NCBI GenBank assembly: GCA_022457155.1
Contig: JAJGOT010000196.1
Span: 1,117,501-1,181,500 of the forward strand
Origin: Cladopsammia gracilis
Taxonomy: Eukaryota > Cnidaria > Anthozoa > Scleractinia > Dendrophylliidae
Length of the DNA stretch: 64,000 nt
Direction of reading: 5' to 3'
Shown here in pieces: positions 10,320-21,198 of the stretch; position 1 is the first letter of the stretch, and each line of letters begins with the position of its first letter. Below the pieces are notes generated by a model. The model was given only the letters and a program-made list of their open reading frames with translations, was not told the origin of the DNA and ran no database searches. Position numbers and translations under genes: made by a program.

Positions 10320-10724
10320 GAATCATGTTGGTATTTTGTAACTTAGCAAACTGCCGCCAATATTTTGTTTCCAGTTCAGATAAGTCATGTACCTGAGTTA
10401 AATGATCTGCTAATCAAACTAACACCATGTTGACATGTTAAAACTTTGTTTGAAAGTGAACAAAAACTGTTTGCAACGTGCCATTTGTGCCTATTTCGAA
10501 GGCCAAAAACGCCATTTTAGTACTGTGTTTTTCCTAGAAGCACGCGCGCGTTGGGAACACATTTCGCGCGCGGATATCACGCGTGGGAACGCGAGCGGAG
10601 ATTGCGCGTGTGGGAGTAGACAGAAAACAAGCCACGTGTCAAACAATCCAATGATTTATTTACAAATTATTAACCTATGAACATTCAAAATCAAAACTGT
10701 TTCCAAGACTATATACAATTTTAT
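10320..10724. other. Gap between ATPase and polymerase genes
   Basis: Likely holds the ATPase promoter (leftward) and the polymerase 3' end. 10539-10612 is rich in CGCG and GCGCGC motifs, unlike the AT-rich surroundings. A TTTATT (AATAAA on minus) lies next to the polymerase stop near 10720. No gene seen. Confidence 0.5.
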
Positions 10725-12398
10725 TTACAAATCTGCTAATAATTCCACAAGTTCATAATCATGATCATCTAAAATGGACTCTCTTAATGTAAAATGGCCA
10801 TGTACAAGAGTGTCACAACCATAACCCAAAATGTAACGCTTATCGTCACATGGACTTAACCCGACTTTATTGAGCTTGATCGAAAAGATATTGTGATCAA
10901 AGCTGCGAAGCTGATGCATCGTTGCCGTTTGCTGTTTCTTCTTGAACAAACACTCTTTATAATGATGATGTCTGATTGTTTGTTTGGTGACATGCTTCGC
11001 GATGCCTTTAGCAGTCTTTTTGTCCACTTGCTCGTCTTTCTTTGTGTAGAGAATAGAGTACATCTTGGGTCTGAGACCAACAAATTCCTCGATCGCAATG
11101 CCACTTGTTTCATCTTTAAATTTTCCAATCACCTTTTTGTTAGTTGTGTCGTGGAGGAAATTGTCCCTTGGGTAATCAGAAAAGTCAAACATTTAAGAGT
11201 AATTTGACATATCTTGATATATGTCCTTTGTTGTGATCTCATAGCATAAACTGTCAGTATCGGTAAAGAGAACCTTTGCTTGCGTTCCATACTTTTCTTT
11301 GATGAAATTAAAGTGAAAGTCATACATGAGCACTTTTGACAAATCCAAGATGGCAAAACCAGCATAGATGGGACGATTTAGGTACAAGCTTACTTTTCTC
11401 TTGTTCACAGCGACAAGTTCAGGTGAGTAAATCTTGAAATACTCAAATGTAGGTTGCTTTGTGAGTTTTCTCAGTTTGCCCTCGCTTGTCACTAGTTCAA
11501 TATTTACACGAGGTCGTAGATTCTCCATCGTCTTGCCGAAAACCGAGTTGTTTAACAACTTGAAAAAATCTTTTTCAAAATCATTTGCTGCATGTTTTCG
11601 CTTTTCCGTATTAAAATCAATATAACTCTTCAACCAAGAACTCTGTTGAAACGTCAACATCGATGAACTTTCGCCAATTCCATACCAAGACTCAGGTAGA
11701 GTTTTAGATTTCGATAGTGCAATATGTACTTTTTTTTTGTCGTATAAGTTTGGTACTAATTTCTCAACGGAAGCCTCTTTGAGTTTCAAGTCGTGTTTGA
11801 GCTGTTCACAATAGGGTGAGAGCATTTCATCTCGAACGTTCATTCTTTCTGGTGCCAAAGGGTAATTGCTGTGCGATTCATGCAGCTTGCTGGGGTAAAG
11901 TAGATCAACCTCAAGCACATATCCCTCTTCGTGATTATCTGGTACATTCACAATATCTAATCGATCAATCTTATCTTGTGATAACCATGAAAAACCTTCG
12001 TGAGGTAATGATTGTGACATTGCATACCCATACAAATTATATGCATCTAAATAAATAATGTATTTCGATTCTTTGTCTGGTTCATAACTAGATATGTAAG
12101 GGTTGCTTTGCTATAGCGATTGCTAATCACAGAAATACCATCCCTCAAAAAATAAATACATGTCAGGGTCCGTTAGTAGTTCCAATTCAACCCCCGTCAT
12201 TTTCAAACAAGCAGCCAAGCTGAGCCCTGGAGCAGTGAAAAAGTGCGTGGGGTCAAGTTTGTAATAATTCATGCAAATATCTCTAAAATTTTCAAACACA
12301 TCTGCCAACAAAAGAACATCTGTTTTCACATACAAATCATGATAGTCCCCCAGGGAACAACACTGAAATTGCGTGAACACATTTTGCGCGTGATTATA

Positions 12399-12611
12399 GG
12401 TATATACTTCATTGTAACACACCATATAGGGATCCTATCATATAGGGATCCTAAAAACTCATTTTAAAATGGTTAGCTTTTATTTACTGTTATGGGTAGT
12501 GATATCCATAACAGTAAATAAAAGCTAACCATTTTAAAATGAGTTTTTAGCCCTAAGTAAGTGCCGGATTCTTTGACGTGCATAAATTAAAACCACCATG
12601 AAGTATATACC
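12399..12611. mobile_element. 213-bp MITE inserted in polymerase B (8-bp TSD)
   Basis: Flanked by TGATTATA at 12391-12398 and 12612-12619. Ends are GGTATATACTTCAT at the left and its reverse complement at the right. An 8-bp duplication fits hAT, Merlin or P-type elements; a GG start is like Merlin. Removing it rejoins the polymerase coding sequence in the middle of a conserved block. Confidence 0.85.
12451..12550. repeat. Perfect 45-bp inverted repeat inside the MITE
   Basis: Arms 12451-12495 and 12506-12550 are exact reverse complements around a 10-base centre (GTAGTGATAT). This gives a strong hairpin or cruciform. Confidence 0.95.
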
Positions 12612-14065
12612 TGATTATAATCTTCTTTGGAAATGCCTTCATTTTTTAATGAGTTGAAGAAAACTTCTTTGCAAGGGAGTTCCGATTCAGTAAACTTTTC
12701 AAAACTATCAACATATTCGTAGGGGTAAACTCTCTTCCTCGGCAACAGGTGTAGTTTGTCTTGATCAGTGTAGCGTTTGAGCAAATGAAATTTACCTTCT
12801 CCTTCTTTCGCTAAATTAGATACAAGTTGTTCTAAGGAAACACTTAAAAGCTGAAACGAGTCGAGAAAACATAAATCCCCAATTGAAAACGAGATATATT
12901 TTTCATCGTTATTCGGTATGACGGTAATGGGTTTGTCTTTAATCTTTCCCATAGCCTTGACCAACAAATGACCATCATAATTTTTCAGATTGTGAAAAAT
13001 GACTGGTATTCTAGAAGTAAATTTGTAATTTAAATTGCAGTCGTTGTGCGCGGCACCTCTGTATTTTCCCGTTAAATGACAATGATCTCTCACGCGGTCA
13101 GTGCCCAGTTCCTCTTCACAAATGTGACAGTGCGTTGCGTTTTGAAAATTTTGCTCCTCCACTGCTGTTATTTTCATAGGAACCACATGATTCAAAATTC
13201 CACTAATCTTTTTTTCTTCTGCCAACGTACAATCTAAAAATATATCCACAACATTTTCCCCTCTATAAACTACAGGTGCTGTCATATAATCATCAATCTC
13301 AGACACTACAATATAACAAAACCCACTAGCTTCATGCTCATATGTTTTTTCTGTGTTTGATTTCTTTCCCCTTTTCGTTTCTAAATTGTTTTGTTCACAC
13401 CGTTTTAAAATCGATTCGAAATCTGCGTAAATGACAAAAGGAACTTTCAACTGCTTTTAAATATCTTTAAAATACATAGTGTCATCACCATCAGCAGGCA
13501 TCTTAATTTTTTGAGGACCATTTTTACTACAATGTGGTTCATGTTCTTGTAATAAATCTTCCCTTGCGAAACCATGCAAGCAGTAATTACAATAAAAACC
13601 TTTTCTACAATGTTTCGTTAATGAACTTAACAACCTACTCAAATTTCTAATTAAACAGCAATGCGTCGTCTTACTGTTTGAAATGAGCAGTAAATTCACA
13701 TGATGTTCCTTCTTGTCTTGTGTGATATAGACGGGAAACAGTTCTTGGTCTTCATATCCAAACAGCTTAATGCTAATCGTGGGGTTTTGTCGTTCAAATT
13801 TGGGTATGTCCTTTACTTTCATGGGGAACTCAACACCATCCACATTCAACTTTTGCTCATAGTGCTTGTAGTGTTGAACGCGATGAGGTTGTTCTTTCCA
13901 GTGAACCGGGTATAAGGCAGCTAGGACACTCCAGAGAAAACACTTTTCATCATTATTCTGTATATTTAGCACAGCTTTTTTATCCTCCAAACTTTTTGGT
14001 AGCTTAACATAACTCGATCCTTGCAGTGGGGTGTAAACAGGGACACCAAGCTCTAATTTCAACAT

Positions 14066-14251
14066 CTATAAAATAATTGATAGCTTTTAATCAATTACAC
14101 TGATAACAACAGTCTCAAATCCCTAAAGAGTCATTCAGTTTGAGTTACTTGATTAATATGCAGAACAAGGGCGCTTGATCTACATATTTAACCCCAAGAG
14201 ACCCTCTCATTCAAGATGAAAATAAAACAGTGAAAACTTAAGTAATCTTAC
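14066..14251 (-). other. Spliceosomal intron in Polinton polymerase gene
   Basis: On the minus strand the donor is GAG|GTAAGATTAC (starting 14251) and the acceptor is TTATTTTATAG (ending 14066). Joining the flanks keeps one frame (LKE then MLKLELG). This supports a real 186-bp intron rather than an insertion. Confidence 0.75.
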
Positions 14252-15144
14252 CTCTTTCAATTACCAACCGCTCCCTTCACGTTGATACGTCTGAAATGAT
14301 TCTTTCACTTTTTCCACGCATTCCTGATACTGCTCTGAAACTTTGTTCAGGTTCATCAATCGCTGGCAAGTGCTTCTGAAGTGTGGAGTCGCAAATACGT
14401 CTTCACCAACGGGGGTATATTTCACCATTTTGACTTGCACGTTAATAAACCACTTGAGACCCCTTTTCTCATGGAACTCTTTCTCCAGGTTTTTCAATAC
14501 GTTTGCTCTTTTTCCTTGTAAAAACAATATCAAATCATACCGTTCGTTTTTTCGTGGTTTCATGTATATGGTTCTCACGTTTCCGTTTATGGCATTCTCG
14601 CATTCACTGTCATCAATCTCTTCCATCGTAGTAGCGCTTGAACCACCTCCACTCTGAATATCGTTTCGAGCGCGTTTACTTGACACCACCTCTTCTGAAT
14701 CAGTCAGTTTTCTCTTTAGTTGGTTGATTTCTACATCCCTCTTTCGTTTGCAGTGCTTTTCATGTTCATGAAGTTTGTCCTTCCGATAAAATCTCTGTGT
14801 ACAATGCATACAGTGAAACTGTTTTGTTTGTGCGTGACTTTTAAGATGACGGTTCAGGTTGCTTTTTATAGTAAACGTTTGGTTACAGCGATGGCAGGTG
14901 AAATGACTGTTGATGAAGAAGGTACCTAACAAAAAGAAAAAAAACTCATATAAGACATGATTGAATAAACCAAACCAAAACACGAAATTATACATACATG
15001 ATAATTGTTGTTGTTGTTCATCGAAAAATTCACCAGTGTAAAAAATGTAATCAGACTATCATGAACAGTTTTCTGATGTTTATAATACAATCATAGCTCA
15101 AACAATGATCAAAAATGATCAAACCGAAAATGTTAGTTACATAC

Positions 15145-15294
15145 CTTTACTTCATGATCTGCTTTTTCAATAACCTCTTCTAAAAATGCCATCATCTCAT
15201 TACTTGAAACTGGATGATTGCGGGCGATTTCTTCCCAATCCTCAATAGTCCAATCCTCAATATTCAATTCCATCGTTTCAAGATTATCCATCAT
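15145..15294 (-). other. Probable first coding exon of polymerase B
   Basis: Open from ATG at 15294 (MMDNLETMELNIEDWTIEDW) to a GTATGT donor at 15144, 44 bases downstream of a TATA box. The next plausible acceptor (TTTTTGTTAG before 14925) is out of phase by one base with this donor. It is in phase with an alternative donor four bases further on. The exact boundary is therefore uncertain, or there is a frameshift. Confidence 0.5.
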
Positions 15295-15330
15295 CAGTCG
15301 AGAGATGAATGAAATAAATGTTGCGGGGAG

Positions 15331-15340
15331 GTTTTATACC
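15331..15340 (-). promoter_or_regulatory. TATA box for the leftward polymerase gene
   Basis: GGTATAAAAC on the minus strand, about 40 bases upstream of the ATG at 15294 and just inside the right terminal repeat. Confidence 0.6.
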
Positions 15341-15389
15341 TTAAAAGTTTACGATTATTACTGATGTAATACTCCAAAAATACGACTCT

Positions 15390-16066
15390 CCATTGACACA
15401 AAATAAATTATGATGTCATTGATTCCCGACTCCCCATTGACACAAAATAAATTATGTCATTTATCCCCGACTCCCCTATTGACTTAAAATAAATTATGAT
15501 GTCATTGATTCCGACTCCCCATTCACTTAAAATAAATTATGATGTCATCTCTACCACCAGCTAATCCCCGACTCCCCATTGACTTAAAATAAATTATGAT
15601 GTCATTCATCGCCGACTCTCCGTTCACTTAAAATAAATTATGATGTCATCTCTACCACCAACTAATCCCCCGACTCCCCATTGACTTAAAATAAATTATG
15701 ATGTCATTTATCCCCGACTCCCCTATTGAGCTAAAATAGATTATGATGTCATTTATCCCCCACTCCCCTATTGACTTAAAATAGATTATGATGTCATCTC
15801 TGCCTATTTTTAACCCATGACCTCACCTGTAGGGATCATGACGTCAGTTAATCCCTGATCCCGTGGCGCCTAGGGATCATGACGTCAGCTAATCCCCGAT
15901 CCCGGGCGCGAGCATGCAATTTATAATATGATGTGATCACTCCCCATTGACCTAAAATAGACTATGATGTCATCTCTACCTATTTTTAACCCATGAAGTC
16001 ACCTCTAGAGATCATGACGTCAGTGAATCCCCGATCCCGTTGGTGAACATACAATTTATATCTACT
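15390..16066 (-). repeat. Polinton right terminal inverted repeat with expanded internal minisatellite
   Basis: The outer part (about 15800-16066) mirrors the left repeat. The inner part (about 15390-15802) is a tandem array of about nine units of 43-57 bases, each with AAAATAAATTATGATGTCAT followed by a CCCCGACTCCCC-type block. The left repeat has only about four units, so the array has expanded or contracted on one side. Confidence 0.9.
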
Positions 16067-16072
16067 GGGGGG
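16067..16072 (+). repeat. Target-site duplication, right (GGGGGG)
   Basis: Six G directly after the element's terminal TCTACT. Beyond them the arm sequence ATGTTCAAAAATGACC resumes, as in the unfilled copy. Confidence 0.9.
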
Positions 16073-17115
16073 ATGTTCAAAAATGACCGTTGTTAAGGTC
16101 GTTTCCTCTTTGTTGCCATGGTAACACTGGATGTTTGTTGGTGCCACTAAACCCAATTTTGACCTCAGAAACTTCCTTAAAAAGTGCAAAATGTAAGACT
16201 TCGTTTCTCCAGCCCATTAATACTGAACAAATCAAGACTTTTACCAGATGTAAAACCTTTATTCTAGTTTACATTTATGCATGTGGCATTTTGTTACATC
16301 AACTGCACATGAACTTAACGGTCAAACAACTTGATGGTGTTTCACCCATTTTAGTTGACGAGTAAAACGAGCAATACCTTTTCTTGAATTTTTCCAATTC
16401 TAGAACTCAAACTACGTGGCTAGTTTAAATAGATACTGTAGTTACTAAATCTATAAAAATCTCTGCGGGGCGGGTTAATTTTGGACTTTAGTTCACTGAG
16501 GAAAACCTTCAAAAATCATTTGTTGTAAACTTTGGTGAAATTAACATTACGTTCATTCGACAGAAATCTTTTAAGAAAACTCATTCGGTCTTCAGGCTTA
16601 AAGAATAGCATGCACTCTATCAATGTCTGGTCAAATCGGCTTTTAATAGCCGTTATTTTTTTAACAATCTCAATCCAAATAAAGCTTACTTTGCTGTTTT
16701 CTGCAGTTCTCAACTTGCGAAGAACGAGTCGGTTCTTTCTGCACAGCATACATTTTCTGCACAAAATTGGGATATCTAAGCCATCTCTTGTGGCTGAGCA
16801 TGCTGTTTGTCTTCAGTGGAGGTCCATTATCCCATCACAGTGCAAATAACAACAGCTTTTGTAGTACCCGGAAGGTCACCGAAGCAAGCCATCGTCGGAA
16901 GCTTTGTCTGTCCACGAACTTTTCTAATCTGGATTTACGGTATATTTCTCCGCAACATGTCATAATTCGCTCCAAAAGGAGATAAAACGGTTTTCTGATT
17001 AATACTTTAACGATCAATTACATTTAGCTAAACATTTTACCGTGTTTCTTTCACCTTTCTATCGTAGATCAGGCCACCAGTTCAGGCAAAACACCTCTGG
17101 TCAGCGTTATAACTA
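16073..17115 (+). repeat. Left inverted arm (inner part)
   Basis: This matches the reverse complement of 19127-20168 with scattered substitutions and small indels. The outer 91 bases of the same arm lie at 3191-3281, on the far side of the Polinton. Matching fades after about 17115 (the last shared stretch is the GGTCAGCG-type block). Confidence 0.8.
16516..16764 (-). CDS. 82-residue ORF in left arm, unknown function
   Basis: An open frame starting MCRKCMLCRKNR and ending FTKVYNK. A second copy with about nine amino-acid differences and no stops lies in the right arm (19465-19713). A Cys-x2-Cys-x2-Cys start and basic residues could suggest a small metal or nucleic-acid binding unit, but I recognise no family. 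It may be an exon of a captured gene or transposon gene, or may simply have stayed open by chance. Confidence 0.3.
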   Translation of the reverse strand: MCRKCMLCRKNRLVLRKLRTAENSKVSFIWIEIVKKITAIKSRFDQTLIECMLFFKPEDRMSFLKRFLSNERNVNFTKVYNK

Positions 17116-19126
17116 GAATACCATTTGACTTCAAAAAATGCCAACATGGCGTCCGCATCATATTGAGGAGCCAAAAAGTATTAATGCCAGAACTCTTCTT
17201 TTGTTAGATTTTCTTTCTATTTACATTTCCCGTTCATTTCTTTGCTGATAAAACGAAAACGTGACCAAAGGTGAACGACTGGATGCTTTCTTCTGATATT
17301 ATAACTCTTGCTTCTGTTCTGTAGCTGACTTTCGTACAATATTATCGTTTTTGGTAAATGCCTGTTCTGTGTCTCGGTGAGCTGCTTCTTTTATTTATTT
17401 ATTTATTTATTTATTTATTCTTTTACTGCAAAGCAAGGAAAGTAAGAGCAGATTTACCGTTTCCTTAGGAATACTTCAACTGTAAACAACCGAATTTTTG
17501 CGTCTTTAACTTTTCTTGGCATTTTCTTCGTTACCGCTTCGATCGCTCGTGCTCTGTTAGTTTATTTCTCTCTTTGGAAATACTTGCTTTCAAGAAAGAA
17601 CTTTTGATTTTCGCTGAATCTACTTTCATCTGGTTTTGACTTGAATGGCCACCCGACCATCAAAACAAATTAGTTCCAGCGCGCTCGCCGCTTACAGCTG
17701 CAGCTGTTGCGTTCCGTTTGTCTTTCTAACTTCTAACTTGCAAGTTCTTGCCACGAGTAACTTTGCGTCACTAACGTAAGTGCCGTAGTTACAGTGTTTC
17801 TGAAGTGCATAGTATCCATCAAAATAAATTTGTACACACTTTCTAGGGGAAGGAGAGTATATATTTGTATATATTTGAAGTATTACACTAGGAGGTGAGT
17901 GAATAAATCCTCTGTTAACCCCCCCTCCCCCCCCGGGGGGTGGGCGTTTTTATTTCATGAGCGTTTGATGGGGGCTTAATACTTAATAGACTAAGAGGGA
18001 GAGAGATGTGGAGGGGGGGGGGGGGGGTATTGTAGCGAAATGCAAGCAGTTCACCACTCTTTTTATACTCATAAAATTACAGTAGGTTCCCACAACTTAA
18101 TTTGTATGATGCGGATGTCACTCAGATCTCAATGTCGGAAACTGGAAAAACTGGAAGAAGAGTACACTCTAGTCTGTTTCTTCCTAGTTTTTTGCTATAC
18201 CAAATCGCAACCATCAGAGCGTTTCTCATACATGAATTCGTGCTCGGATTGGTACGGTAAAAAAATGTGTCAGTACCGATAAGATAAACGAGAGACCCAC
18301 AAAACAGACGACATTGATGGGAACTTTTGAACCTCTGAAAAAGTAAACTTTGCTCATGCAGTTAAAATGAGGAATATCGTATTTGTAAGTGGTTTTCGCA
18401 TTTTCTGATTAATGCAAAACTTAAAAGAGTACAGTCTGCGGCTATAATTTCGTTTTCCGACGTCATTTGATGATCACTTTTGCGCCTAAAATTTTGCTTC
18501 TTCCATTGAAAAATAGCTGTCAAAGGACAAAGAACGCTCGCCATACGGCAAACTTGTCTTCAAACTGTTTATTATATTTCCCACCATTTTCTTGCCGGTA
18601 GTTGCTCTTGAGCTGATTGTCTCCTAATACTTAAGATAGTTTTATGCGTCTCCGTATGTTTTTTCAGCATGCAGACACGTGATTCCTCGAATTTTAATTG
18701 CGTCGACTTCTAAGATATGCGGCTGAAATACTGGTCATTCCCTTACAGCCGATTTCACTGTGTAGACCCGGGTTTTTCAGACATGATTCACCGGCTATGA
18801 TTCGCTCGTCATGAATCGCTCATCATGATCAGACAGCTGTGAATAAAATTCACCCATAAACAGAGTTTACAGAGTAAATACGGACTTCCTGAAATAGTCC
18901 ATCGCATGGATACCGCCAAAAATAAAACTAAAGGCAATACTCATGCCTATTGCTTGGTATTTTATTTTGTTCACGTGTCTACGTATCAGAAAACAAAAGA
19001 ATGGGAATATGTACCCTTAGGCTGCTCAACGTAAACAGAAAAGAATCGACAGGTAATAGGATGAGGACGCCACTTTAAACACTTTACGAAGGAACGTTGT
19101 ATTTTAGATTCTACCGCTGACCAGCA
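17116..19126. other. Core between the inverted arms, no gene seen
   Basis: AT-rich sequence with a (TTTA)n run near 17393-17420 and C/G homopolymer runs near 17924-17945 and 18012-18028. Short open frames (for example 18040-18282) have no recognisable domain. I see no transposase signature. Confidence 0.5.
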
Positions 19127-20259
19127 GGGCTTTGCCTGAACTGTGGCCTGGACTTCGAAAGACGTACACTGGACGTATAAAGAACGGCGAAAGAAATACG
19201 GTAAAATGCTTCGCTTAATCTGATTGACTGTAAAAGTATTAATCAGAAAACCGTTTTATCCTCTTTTGGAGCGAATGATGACATGTGACGGTAAATCCAG
19301 AGCAGAATCGTGCGTGGACGAACAAAGTTTCCGATGATGGCTTGCTTTGGTTACCTTCCGGGTACTACAAAAGCTGTTGTTATTTGCACTGTGATGGGTT
19401 AATGGACCTCCAATGAAGACAAAGAGCATGCTCAGCCACAAGAGATGGTTTAGATATCCCAATTTTGTGCAGAAAATGTATGCTGTGCAGAAAGAACCGA
19501 GTCGTTCTTCGCAAGTTGAGAACTGCAGAAAACAGTAAAGTAGGCTTTATTTGGATTGAGATTGTTCAAAAAATAACGGCTATTAACAGCCGATTTGACC
19601 AGACATTGACAGAGTGCATGCTATTCTTTAAGCCTGAAGACCGAATCAGTTTTCTTAAAGGATTTCTGTCGAATGAACGTAATGTTAGTTTCACCAAAGT
19701 TTACAACAAATGATTTTTGAAGGTTTTTCCTCAGTGAACTAAAGTCCAAAATTAACCCGCCCCGCAGAGATTTTTATAGATTTAGTAACTACAGTATCTA
19801 TTTAAACTAGCCACGTAGTTCAAGTTCTAGAATCGGCGTACTTTTGGAAAAATTCAAGAAAAGGTATTGCTCGTTTTACTCGTCAACTAAAATGGCTGAA
19901 ACACCATCAAGTTGTTTGACCGTTAAGTTCATGTGCAGTTGATGTAATAAAATGCCACATGCATAAATGTAAACTAGAATAAGGGTTTTACATCTGGTAA
20001 AAGTCTTGATTTGTTCAGTATTAATGGGCTGGAGAAACGAAGTCTTACATTTTGCACTTTTTAAGGAAGTTTCTGAGGTCAAAATTGGGTTTAGTGGCAC
20101 CAACAAACATCCAGTGTTACCATGGCAACAAAGAAGAAACGACCTTAACAAAGGTCATTTTTGAACATCCCCCCTGAAGACCTATCTGCATGCAAAATAT
20201 GAAGGGGGGTCAAAAATTTTCATTTCCCAATTTTCTCGATTCCTACAGAGAACTGCTCT
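19127..20259 (-). repeat. Right inverted arm, uninterrupted
   Basis: This is the inverted partner of 3191-3281 plus 16073-17115. It preserves the uninterrupted sequence around CCCCCC at 20169-20174, which equals the Polinton target in the left arm. Confidence 0.8.
19465..19713 (+). CDS. 82-residue ORF in right arm, copy of the 16516-16764 ORF
   Basis: Same length and same start and stop as the left-arm copy, with conservative differences (for example L/V, S/G, N/S). Just upstream is a pyrimidine-AG context (ATTTTGTGCAG) that could be an acceptor site. No recognisable domain. Confidence 0.3.
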   Translation: MCRKCMLCRKNRVVLRKLRTAENSKVGFIWIEIVQKITAINSRFDQTLTECMLFFKPEDRISFLKGFLSNERNVSFTKVYNK

Positions 20260-20269
20260 GAACACTTGT

Positions 20270-20640
20270 TCAACGTACATTTTCATTACTGTAACAACAC
20301 GTGTAATTCGGTTTTTATTTTTATAATATATTGATTTACATGTAATGCTATGCCAGCAAAGATATCTTCTGTTCATTGAATTTCAAGTGCTTGGTGTTCA
20401 ATCAAGTTGCCTTTCAGCGAAGCACTATATTTTGGGGGAAAAGAGAACAACGGTGCCTTGAAACAGGACATATCTTTGGTGTCATAAGGGTTCATGGGTA
20501 TGACTTAGATTTATATTAAGACAACTGCTTACTTTTTGTTCATTCCAGTGACACCAATTCCAACAACCACAGCACTACCAACAACCATGCCAGTTGCAAC
20601 AACGACAACAGTGATCCGAGGTAAGACTGGTAATTATTGT
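20270..20640 (+). repeat. Segmental duplicate of 41630-42500 (copy 1)
   Basis: Shared landmarks in the same order are TTACATGTAATGCTATGCCAG, GTTCAATCAAG, GCACTATA, TTGAAACAG, GGTTCATG and the Thr/Pro exon. Copy 2 carries an extra 524-bp TTAA element. Confidence 0.75.
20549..20620 (+). CDS. 72-bp Thr/Pro-rich exon (duplicate of 42412-42483)
   Basis: Acceptor TTTTGTTCATTCCAG ends at 20548 and donor GTAAGA starts at 20621. The exon is phase 1 at both ends, so it can be added or skipped without changing the frame. It encodes TPIPTTTALPTTMPVATTTT, a mucin-like linker. The same exon with its flanking intron sequence recurs at 42412-42483, where it joins directly to the REJ exon. It is either an extra exon of the same receptor or a copy left by a segmental duplication. 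Confidence 0.55.
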
Positions 20641-21198
20641 CGCGAAGTGTGAGTGAGTAGTAGATATTCCTCGCGGCGGGGGTGGGGGTGGGGGGGGGGG
20701 GGGGGGGCGGTTGGGATGGTTGAAAAATATTGAAACTTGTGGGAAAGGTGCCTGGGTTGTTTCGATACCCTTCGATACTTTAGATGTGGCTTGTTACCGT
20801 AAGAGTTCTTTGGAAAGCCTGTGCGTTTTTTAATGAACGGAGGTTCTTAGATTCTAATTGCTCCCATTTCTAAGCTCGATATTTTCGGGATCTTTTTTTG
20901 TAACCTTTGAGCATACAAAACGAAGATTGGAAAGACGTATGCATCGATGCAAATGTCGCTATGTTTTTCTATGCAGTGGTAAACGTTTTAGTGGTTTATG
21001 GAAAATAAAACGAAAATTTATATTCTATTGCAGCAATCACTTCAACGACGAGTTCCTCATATGTGCAATTCACTGCTTCATTTATTTATATATCATAATT
21101 CGCAAAGCTTAAGTACATCACTGCGAATATGTAAAAATAAAAAGCAAAACAAGATAAATGAAAATGAAAAATAAACAAACACATTGGCAGTCATTAAC
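20621..21198. other. Intronic/intergenic, no gene
   Basis: Holds a poly-G tract at about 20680-20708 and AT-rich sequence. No open frame with a recognisable domain. Confidence 0.6.

Larger units (their letters stand above)
10725..15294 (-). pseudogene. Polinton protein-primed DNA polymerase B, spliced, multiply broken
   Basis: Leftward gene in several parts. Exon 1 is about 15294-15145 (start MMDNLETMEL). The next exon is about 14925-14252, with two C2H2 fingers (FTCHRCNQTF, FHCMHCTQRF) and a basic linker. After a 186-bp intron come 14065-13457, the exonuclease part 13450-12587 (YADFESILK, then FHNLKNYDGH), 12425-12123, and the polymerase part 12035-10725 with LLNNSVFGKTMEN (motif B) and FTDTDSLCYE (motif C). 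The motif A region lies near 12070-12020, across a frame break. Breaks: in-frame stops near 14261, 13457 and 11193, at least one frameshift near 12120-12040, and a 213-bp MITE. In the family it replicates the element from its ends. Confidence 0.9.
3282..16066. mobile_element. Polinton/Maverick (adintovirus-like) element, 12,785 bp, degraded
   Basis: Both ends are exact. The element begins AGTAGATATAAATTG and ends with its reverse complement. It is flanked on both sides by GGGGGG (3276-3281 and 16067-16072), the 6-bp duplication typical of Polintons. The unfilled site is present in the sister arm near 20169-20174. Content matches the family: integrase, protein-primed DNA polymerase B, FtsK/HerA-type packaging ATPase, adenain-type protease, major and minor capsid proteins, and a basic core-like protein. 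Capsid and integrase genes read right; ATPase and polymerase read left. Most genes carry stops or frameshifts. Confidence 0.95.
3191..20259. mobile_element. Inverted-arm DNA element (about 4.3 kb without its insert), split by a Polinton
   Basis: Sequence at 3191-3281 joined to 16073-17115 matches, in inverted orientation, 19127-20259. The outermost bases are GAGCAGTTCTCTGTA at the left and its near-complement at the right. Flanks are TTAA (3188-3191) at the left and TGAA at the right, so a TTAA duplication with one mutation is possible but not proven. The core (17116-19126) shows no recognisable transposase. Its family is unknown to me. The left arm holds the whole Polinton, so it predates that insertion. 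Confidence 0.7.

Noticed and set aside
12451..12550. Hairpin as a transcription attenuator or terminator
   Set aside because: Lies within a MITE with its own 8-bp duplication, so it is part of the transposon.
18040..18282. 80-residue ORF in the arm-element core
   Set aside because: No domain and no conservation partner in the window.
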